Shown: piece after piece, positions 58,910-64,000 of the stretch
Layout of the letters: each line of letters begins with the position of its first letter
How positions within the stretch are numbered: the first letter of the stretch is position 1
Source: Ectorhizobium quercum
GTDB taxonomy: Bacteria > Pseudomonadota > Alphaproteobacteria > Rhizobiales > Rhizobiaceae
DNA length: 64,000 nucleotides
Direction of reading: 5' to 3'
NCBI RefSeq assembly: GCF_026552795.1
Contig: NZ_JANFPI010000005.1
Span: 397,737-461,736, forward strand
Notes under the pieces: generated by a model
The model's input: the letters and a program-made list of their open reading frames with translations, nothing else
Told to the model about the DNA's origin: nothing
Databases searched by the model: none
Translations under genes and position numbers: made by a program

Positions 58910-60103
58910 TCAGCCGTCCTGAAGCAGGATTTCGATGCGGCGATTGGCCGGATCGAACGGATCGTTCGGCACCTGAAGACGCCTGTCGGCGAAACCGGAG
59001 ACCTGCTCGATGCGCTTCTCGTCCAGTCCACCGCGCACCAGCATGAAATAGGCCGCATGCGCGCGATCCATCGACAGGCTCCAGTTGTCGCCCGACCTGC
59101 CGGTGAAGGGGCGTCCGTCCGTGTGGCCGCGAATGACGACCTGGCCCTGCCGTTCCTTGAGAATATTGCCGATCCTCTCCATCGCCAGCACCATTTCCCG
59201 CTGCGGAACGGCCGAGCCGACGGCGAACATGGCGCCGTCCTGCCGGTCCGAAATGGTCACGAGAAGACCGCCTTCCGACGGCGTCACGACGAGCCCCTCG
59301 GCCAGCCTGCCGCTGACGCCGGTCAATTGCTGCCTGATCTCATCGCCCAGATCGTCGGCCGCCCTTTGTTCGCGGGCGGTCTCGGCGGCCTGGCTTGCCG
59401 CCTCGCCGGCGTTCGCCGCCGTCCCGGCAGCGGCCCTGTCCGTTTCGGCCGGCTGACGGGCCGCGACGGTCTGCTCGGCTTCCGGCAGGGAACTGTCCTC
59501 GACCCTCGGCGCCTGAACCTTGGCGGCCTCGACCTGGCGGCTCCAGAAATCCGGATCGAAAGGATCGCGATAGGCTTCGCCGCCGGATGCTCCCGTGGCC
59601 GGGCCGGCATTGGCGGCACCGCCCTCGCCCCTGGCGCTGACATTGGCCTGCTGGCCGACTTCCTGGGCGATTTCGGCCAGAACCGCATACGGGTTCTGGA
59701 AGAGGTCGGCCTCGGAATAATGACTGCTGTCGCCGGAGGTCGCAGCCATGTCCTGGCCGGTTGCAGCGCTGCCGCCGATCTCCGTTTCCGTCTGGTCCTC
59801 GACCTTCGAGCGCTCGGCCGACTGCTCCCCGTCCGCCTGCTCCGACGGCTGCTTCAGCCCCCTCTGGGCCGGCGTGTCGTCCGAAAGCTTGATCGGGTTG
59901 AAATAGCTCGCGACGGAGGCCTTCGTCTCCTCGTTGGCGGCATTGACCAGCCACATCACGAGGAAGAAGGCCATCATGGCGGTCATGAAGTCGGCATAGG
60001 CGATCTTCCACGCGCCGCCGTGATGGCCGTCGTGGTCGCCCCTGTGCTTCTTGATGACGATGATCTCGTTCTTGCCGTGGTGGTGACTTTCGCTCTCGCT
60101 CAT
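58910..60103 (-). CDS. motB: Flagellar motor stator protein MotB
   Basis: This 397-residue stator protein has a short His-rich N-terminus, one membrane helix with the proton-binding D38 in YADFMTAMMAFFLVMWLV, and a linker of roughly 170 residues. An OmpA-like peptidoglycan-binding domain (about 285-395, GHTDGRPF...NRRIEILLQ) follows. Rhizobial MotB is longer than that of E. coli because of the linker. Its ATG overlaps the stop of the coiled-coil gene upstream as ATGA. motA is not in the window. Confidence 0.95.
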   Translation of the reverse strand: MSESESHHHGKNEIIVIKKHRGDHDGHHGGAWKIAYADFMTAMMAFFLVMWLVNAANEETKASVASYFNPIKLSDDTPAQRGLKQPSEQADGEQSAERSKVEDQTETEIGGSAATGQDMAATSGDSSHYSEADLFQNPYAVLAEIAQEVGQQANVSARGEGGAANAGPATGASGGEAYRDPFDPDFWSRQVEAAKVQAPRVEDSSLPEAEQTVAARQPAETDRAAAGTAANAGEAASQAAETAREQRAADDLGDEIRQQLTGVSGRLAEGLVVTPSEGGLLVTISDRQDGAMFAVGSAVPQREMVLAMERIGNILKERQGQVVIRGHTDGRPFTGRSGDNWSLSMDRAHAAYFMLVRGGLDEKRIEQVSGFADRRLQVPNDPFDPANRRIEILLQDG

Positions 60104-60732
60104 TCCATCACCTTCTCAAGGCCGGCGGCAAAGGCGCTCAATCGCGTCACCAGCACGGCCGTGCCGATCTCGGCCGTCAAATCCATTTCGGCGCTTTCCT
60201 CGAAATCGAGAAGCTCCGCCTTTTCGCCCATAAGGTCGGACAATCGCCGGAAGGCGGTTTCGGGGCCGCGCAGCCTGATGCGGGCAACCTCCCCTTCCTC
60301 GATCGCGCCCTTCAGCATGTCGGCAAAATCCTTGACCGCCTCGCGGGCGACCGCCTCGCTGAGAACGGGCACCAGCGCCTGCGCGGCAGCCTCGGTCACG
60401 GCATGGGCAATCGTCCCGGTCATTTCCGTAATGCGGCTGGCGATCATGGCAACGAGATCCGTTTCGCAACGCTCCCTGACATCGGCCATTTCCTTCGCAT
60501 GGCTCTCCGCCAGCGCGGCCATTTCCGCCGCATGGCGCTCGGAAAGCTCGGCCATCGCCGCCTCGTGCTCCCGGGCCAGCGTCTCGCGCAGTTCGGCCTC
60601 GGCGTCGACGGACTCTTCCGGCTCGGGTCCGGCGACGGCGGGAAAGCCGAACGGCATCTCGTCGGACGGCAACGGCTCCGCGACCGGCGAGCCGAAATCT
60701 TTCAGGTAGCGGGCGATCATCGCGCTCATCAT
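60100..60732 (-). CDS. Coiled-coil protein, possible FliH-type export ATPase regulator
   Basis: This 210-residue, cytoplasmic, mainly helical protein carries four consecutive 11-residue repeats near residues 52-95 (AREHEAAMAEL, SERHAAEMAAL, AESHAKEMADV, RERCETDLVAM), a hendecad coiled coil. The C-terminal 80 residues (VARIRLRGP through LLDFEESAEMDLTAEIGTAVLVTRLSAFAAGL) resemble the last part of FliH/YscL, which binds the ATPase FliI. Its stop overlaps the motB start. GGAGG lies just upstream, and the second ATG (MSAM) is better spaced. FliH identity is an inference. Confidence 0.55.
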   Translation of the reverse strand: MMSAMIARYLKDFGSPVAEPLPSDEMPFGFPAVAGPEPEESVDAEAELRETLAREHEAAMAELSERHAAEMAALAESHAKEMADVRERCETDLVAMIASRITEMTGTIAHAVTEAAAQALVPVLSEAVAREAVKDFADMLKGAIEEGEVARIRLRGPETAFRRLSDLMGEKAELLDFEESAEMDLTAEIGTAVLVTRLSAFAAGLEKVME

Positions 60733-60931
60733 CGACCTCCGGAGCCGCGCGGACCGTCGTGAACGGCCCGCTCCGGCCGTCTCGAAACCCTGCTTTTCAC
60801 CAAGGAACTCTCCAACTTTTGCTGACAGTCATCCCGGCAGGCACCGAACGGAGCCTTGCCAGAAGAAACCTCCTCCTGAGCCTAGGGCGTCAAACTTGTG
60901 CGAGGATGAAGATCGCTGCCGTTTTCTCCGG

Positions 60932-61888
60932 TCAGCCGAAGACGAGCAGGAGTTTCTTCATGTTGGTATTGACGAGCGAGACGGTCTCCGCCGCCAGCGA
61001 CGCCTGCGTTTCCGCAGCCGTCACGCGCACGCTGACCTCCTCCATATTGGCATCGATCAGCCGGGACACGCTGGTCTTCAGCGTCTGGGCCATCGACTGG
61101 GCGAAGCTCGACTGGCTGGCAACCCGGTTCAGCATGTCGCCGAAACGGCTCGCAATCTCCGAAATATCCGCCATCATGGATTCGATCACGTCGATCATGT
61201 CCGCGATCTCGTCCTCGGTCGTGGTGTCGGTCACGGCGATTTCCGTGCCGCCGTCGCCCGGGGCGAGCAGGTAATAGTTGCGCGGCGTCGCGGTGCCGTC
61301 GGGATTAAGCTCATTCGCGTCGATCGACCGGGTCAGGAGGCCGCGGCCGGGGTCATAGGTATCGATCAGAATCGTGTCGGCAGCCGGGATGCCCTGCGTC
61401 TGGAGCTTGACGGAACCGTTCCCCGTTCTCTGGAAGGAGGTCACGATACTGTTCGTACCGGCCAGGGTGGCGTCGCCGTTCGTGAGCCAGTTGGTGCCGC
61501 TGAACTGCGCCGATATGACCGCCGTTTCGATCGCCTTCTTCGCGCCCTCGACCGCGACATTCGTCAGCGAACGGTCGACGCTCGAATCCGTTGCCGTGAC
61601 CAGTGTCGCCCGAAGCGTCGAAAGCTGGTCCAGCACGGTGGTGATGGCGGTATAGGCGGTGTCGATCATCGCCTCGCTCAGGTTCAGGGCATCCCCGACG
61701 CTGGTGAGCGTGCTTTCGTCCGAGGTCAACGCATTGGCCACGGACCAGTAACCGGGATTGTCCTTCGCGTCGGAAATCTGCATGCCGCTCGAAAGGCGCT
61801 TCTGGGCCTCCGTCAACTGGGTGTTGGAAGACAGCAGCGTCTGCAACGCGGCGGATACGGAATTCGATGTCATGATCACATAAGACAT
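60932..61888 (-). CDS. Divergent flagellin
   Basis: This 318-residue flagellin-family protein starts MSYVIMTSNSVSAALQTLLSSNTQLTEAQKRLSSGMQISDAKDNPGYWSVAN, matching the conserved N-terminal helices. Its C-terminus (VNTNMKKLLLVFG) differs from the other two flagellins, which end in NILTLFR. An alternative start is the methionine five codons on. It sits between the motor genes and the major flagellins. It is possibly a minor filament subunit. A TTAACCAT half site lies 131 bases upstream. Confidence 0.88.
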   Translation of the reverse strand: MSYVIMTSNSVSAALQTLLSSNTQLTEAQKRLSSGMQISDAKDNPGYWSVANALTSDESTLTSVGDALNLSEAMIDTAYTAITTVLDQLSTLRATLVTATDSSVDRSLTNVAVEGAKKAIETAVISAQFSGTNWLTNGDATLAGTNSIVTSFQRTGNGSVKLQTQGIPAADTILIDTYDPGRGLLTRSIDANELNPDGTATPRNYYLLAPGDGGTEIAVTDTTTEDEIADMIDVIESMMADISEIASRFGDMLNRVASQSSFAQSMAQTLKTSVSRLIDANMEEVSVRVTAAETQASLAAETVSLVNTNMKKLLLVFG

Positions 61889-62018
61889 GAGAGGAGGTCC
61901 CTGTACGGTCGACGGGAACATGCCGGGCTGAACACCGGCTGCGGCCTTCTGGCATTCATGCCGAAACCCTTCGGGGTCTCTGCCGCTCACTCACAAACAA
62001 TCGGGAAGCGCTTCGCAT

Positions 62019-62026
62019 ATGGTTAA
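62019..62026 (-). promoter_or_regulatory. TTAACCAT half site before the divergent flagellin
   Basis: On the minus strand this reads TTAACCAT, an octamer like a CtrA half site, within the upstream region of the flagellin at 60932. It is reported because the same octamer recurs upstream of rem and of the next flagellin. Binding is speculative. Confidence 0.35.
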
Positions 62027-62088
62027 TGAAACGGAAAGACTTTGGCAAGCACCCCGCGCGCCGCAAAGTGCCCTTCCTGCAACGGAAA

Positions 62089-62113
62089 GGCCGCATCCGG
62101 GGCAGATGCGGCC
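62089..62113 (-). terminator. Probable terminator of the flagellin at 62153
   Basis: Nine-base arms GGCCGCATC and GATGCGGCC with a seven-base loop lie 40 bases after the flagellin stop. On the minus strand TTTCC follows, a short U-tract. Confidence 0.55.
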
Positions 62114-62152
62114 GTCCTGATCTCCAAGCGCCCGGTTTCAGGGCCCTGCCGC

Positions 62153-63037
62153 TTACTGGCGGAAGAGGGTGAGAATGTTCTGCGCGCTGGTATTGGCGAT
62201 CGACAGCGACTGGATGGCAAGCTGCTGCTGCGTCTGCAAGGCGGACAGCTTGGCCGATTCCTCTTCCATGTCCGCATCCACCAGGCGGCTGACGCCGCTC
62301 TCGATGGAATCGGAAAGCTTGGAGGCAAACGTGTCCTGAAGGTCGATCCGCGTCGACAGGGCGCCGAGGGTCGCACCGGCCTTGTTGAGCGCCGTCATCG
62401 TATTCTCAGCGATCGTCAGGTAGGCGTCGATGTCATCCAAATCGTCGGTGCTCTCCAGCGTGATGCCATTGACGTCGCCGAGAATACCGCCCGTGCCGGC
62501 ATCGACATCGCCGAAGAAAATGATGTCTTCAAGATCCACATCCGCCGTCGTGACCAGCACGGAACTGCCCTGGCGGATAAAGCCGTCGACCACCGTGCCG
62601 GTGGTGATGGGATTATCGCTGCCGTCCCTGCCCGTCAGCCAGTTCTCGCCGCTGAACGAGGCGCCCTCGGCGATGGAGCGGAGCTGTTCCTGCAATTTCT
62701 CGATTTCGAGCTGGATCTGATCGTTGTCGGTGCTGGTCTCACTGGCCGAGACCAGCTTGGCCTTGATCTCGTTCACAACGTCGATGGCGCTCTCGACACC
62801 GGCATAGGCCACGTCGACCTTGGCCGCGCCGACGCCGAGCGCATCGATGGCGGCGCCCAACGCCTTGTTGTCGGAATTCATGGTCGTGGAGATCGACCAG
62901 TAGGCAACGTTGTCCTTGGCCTCGCTGACGCGGTAGCCCGACGAAACACGATCCTGGGTAGCCTCGAGGTTGCTGTTGATGGCGCGTAGCGTCTGCAACG
63001 CGGACATGGCGGGAATATTGGTGATGATGCTCGTCAT
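62153..63037 (-). CDS. fla: Flagellin (FlaA/FlaB type)
   Basis: This 294-residue flagellin begins MTSIITNIPAMSALQTLRAINSNLEATQDRVSSGYRVSEAKDNVAYWSISTTMNSD and ends SIANTSAQNILTLFRQ, with a short variable centre typical of rhizobial complex flagella. AAGGGG precedes the ATG. The next gene encodes a very similar protein, so these are tandem paralogues. Two TTAACCAT octamers lie upstream. Confidence 0.95.
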   Translation of the reverse strand: MTSIITNIPAMSALQTLRAINSNLEATQDRVSSGYRVSEAKDNVAYWSISTTMNSDNKALGAAIDALGVGAAKVDVAYAGVESAIDVVNEIKAKLVSASETSTDNDQIQLEIEKLQEQLRSIAEGASFSGENWLTGRDGSDNPITTGTVVDGFIRQGSSVLVTTADVDLEDIIFFGDVDAGTGGILGDVNGITLESTDDLDDIDAYLTIAENTMTALNKAGATLGALSTRIDLQDTFASKLSDSIESGVSRLVDADMEEESAKLSALQTQQQLAIQSLSIANTSAQNILTLFRQ

Positions 63038-63277
63038 TTGAATACGTGCCCCTTAATTGCGGTCTCGATTCTTCAAGGGACATTCCGGGCCGGAACCGGG
63101 AACGGCGGTCAGCTCACATGCCTGTTAACCTGCGATGTGTGAATGGTTAACTCGCCGTTTCAATGATCACAGAAAACACTATTATGGTTAACAAACCTTA
63201 AAGGGGCCGGCGACTTATTAAAGTTTTCGAAAACTCCATTAAGTGAAATTAATTCAATTATTTAAACGCAACAGAAA
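63038..63277 (-). promoter_or_regulatory. A+T-rich upstream region of the flagellin at 62153
   Basis: This 240-base upstream region contains two TTAACCAT octamers in the same orientation (63143-63150 and 63184-63191), 41 bases apart. The second is part of a TTAA-N6-TTAA, one base short of the CtrA spacing. GTTAAC occurs three times. It is the most A+T-rich stretch in the right half of the window and presumably holds the promoter for this strongly expressed gene. Confidence 0.45.
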
Positions 63278-63301
63278 ACGGGCGGCTCTAAAGCCGCCCG
63301 T
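63278..63301 (-). terminator. Second terminator of the flagellin at 63435
   Basis: Ten-base arms ACGGGCGGCT/AGCCGCCCGT with a CTAA loop. On the minus strand TTTTC follows. It shares its ACGGGCGGC core with the first terminator about 110 bases before it. Confidence 0.75.
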
Positions 63302-63321
63302 CAGACTGATGATCAAGCACC

Positions 63322-63368
63322 TGTCGTTCCCTTTCGTCATGCTCGGGCCAAGGCCGAGGGTGACGAAG
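63322..63368 (-). repeat. Mosaic intergenic palindromic repeat, copy B (short)
   Basis: Read on the minus strand it begins CTTCGTCACCCTCGG and ends GACGAAAGGGAACGACA, matching both ends of copy A at 39681-39774 but lacking about 47 central bases. It lies between the two tandem terminators. Confidence 0.55.
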
Positions 63369-63387
63369 AAGAGGATGCCAACGAAAA

Positions 63388-63411
63388 ACGGGCGGCCATG
63401 TGGCCGCCCGT
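63388..63411 (-). terminator. First terminator of the flagellin at 63435
   Basis: Eleven-base arms ACGGGCGGCCA/TGGCCGCCCGT with a two-base centre (TG). On the minus strand TTTTTC follows. It begins 24 bases after the flagellin stop. A second hairpin of the same core follows after the repeat element. Confidence 0.8.
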
Positions 63412-63434
63412 TGCGTTCGTCAAGTCTAATATCC

Positions 63435-64000
63435 TTAGCTGCGGAAGAGCGTGAGGATGTTCTGCGTGCTGGAGTTGGCGATCGACAGCGACTGGATGGC
63501 GAGCTGCTGCTGCGTCTGCAAGGCAGACAGCTTGGCGGACTCTTCTTCCATGTCGGCATCGACCAGACGGCTGACGCCGCTCTCGATGGAATCGGAAAGC
63601 TTCGCGGCGAAGTTGTCCTGAAGGTCGATCCGGGTCGACAGCGCGCCGAGCGTCGCGCCGGCCTTGTTGAGAGCGGCCAGGGCGGTTTCGACCGTCGTCA
63701 GGTCGCCAGCAAGATCGGTCGAGGTGGAAGCATCGATGGTAAGGACGCTCTCGAGAAGGCCACCCGTGCCGGTCAGGATGACCTCGGTAAGATCGACGGT
63801 CGCGGTCGTGACGCGGACGGCGCCGCCCTCACGGACGAAACCGTCGACCACGGTGCCTTCGTCGATATCGCCATCGGCGGTATTCTTGCCCGTCAGCCAG
63901 TTCTCACCGTTGAACGAAGCGCCTTCGGCGATGGACGTAAGCTGCTCCTGAAGCTTCGCGATTTCGAGCTGGATCTGGTCGTTGTCGGTGCTGGTTTCGC
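63435..64000 (-). CDS. fla: Flagellin, 5' end beyond the window
   Basis: The reverse strand encodes the C-terminal 188 codons of a flagellin very similar to the one at 62153: SETSTDNDQIQLEIAKLQEQL near the window edge and SIANSSTQNILTLFRS at the end. The frame is open to position 64000, so the start lies outside. It has two tandem terminators downstream, which suggests strong expression. Confidence 0.95.
   Translation of the reverse strand, partial: ETSTDNDQIQLEIAKLQEQLTSIAEGASFNGENWLTGKNTADGDIDEGTVVDGFVREGGAVRVTTATVDLTEVILTGTGGLLESVLTIDASTSTDLAGDLTTVETALAALNKAGATLGALSTRIDLQDNFAAKLSDSIESGVSRLVDADMEEESAKLSALQTQQQLAIQSLSIANSSTQNILTLFRS

Overview
The window looks like a chromosomal piece of an alphaproteobacterium of the Rhizobiaceae (Rhizobium / Agrobacterium / Ensifer / Shinella group). 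The evidence is high G+C, a RirA iron regulator, the aglREFGAK alpha-glucoside locus, a mannosylfructose synthase/phosphatase pair, the rhizobial flagellar order (flagellins, motB, motC, fliK, rem, flgE, flgK, flgL, flaF, flbT, flgD, fliQ, flhA, fliR), and a tRNA-His without the extra 5' G. The genus cannot be fixed from this sequence. No insertion sequence, prophage, CRISPR array or rRNA was seen.

Layout. 1-5.2 kb (minus strand): the end of an AbrB-family membrane protein, rirA, an M48 metallopeptidase, a DUF898 membrane protein and mmsA. A LysR gene diverges from mmsA. 6.3-10 kb: a three-gene minus-strand unit with a GH32-like glycosidase, mannosylfructose-phosphate phosphatase and mannosylfructose-phosphate synthase, followed by tRNA-His. 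10.4-16.2 kb: a 1137-residue PdhS/PleC-type sensor kinase and an AsmA-like protein. 16.2-27 kb: polyamine functions, with a potFGHI importer on the minus strand and puuA-puuB on the plus strand. They are separated by an orphan ScfR-type regulator, two small genes and an HI0933 flavoprotein. 27.3-31.4 kb: zwf-pgl-edd, the upper Entner-Doudoroff pathway. 31.4-39.6 kb: a small PilZ-like gene, then aglR diverging from aglEFGAK. 39.8-43.5 kb: folD, a Wzz/ExoP-like polysaccharide protein and a WecG/TagA glycosyltransferase. 43.7-64 kb: a minus-strand flagellar cluster ending inside a third flagellin gene.

How the genes work together. Sugar supply (agl uptake and alpha-glucosidase) feeds glucose to zwf-pgl-edd. 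Polyamine uptake (pot) feeds gamma-glutamylation and oxidation (puuAB). The mannosylfructose unit probably makes, and perhaps recycles, an osmoprotectant. Motility and cell cycle appear linked. Perfect TTAA-N7-TTAA sites, the consensus of the cell-cycle regulator CtrA, lie upstream of rem (two), upstream of the PdhS/PleC-type kinase (one) and between that kinase and the AsmA gene (one). TTAACCAT half sites lie upstream of two flagellins. Other notable points are an Irr/ICE-like box before rirA, a perfect AglR operator candidate, an attenuator-like terminator after potF, two copies of a mosaic intergenic repeat, and a hendecad coiled-coil protein that may be the missing FliH.
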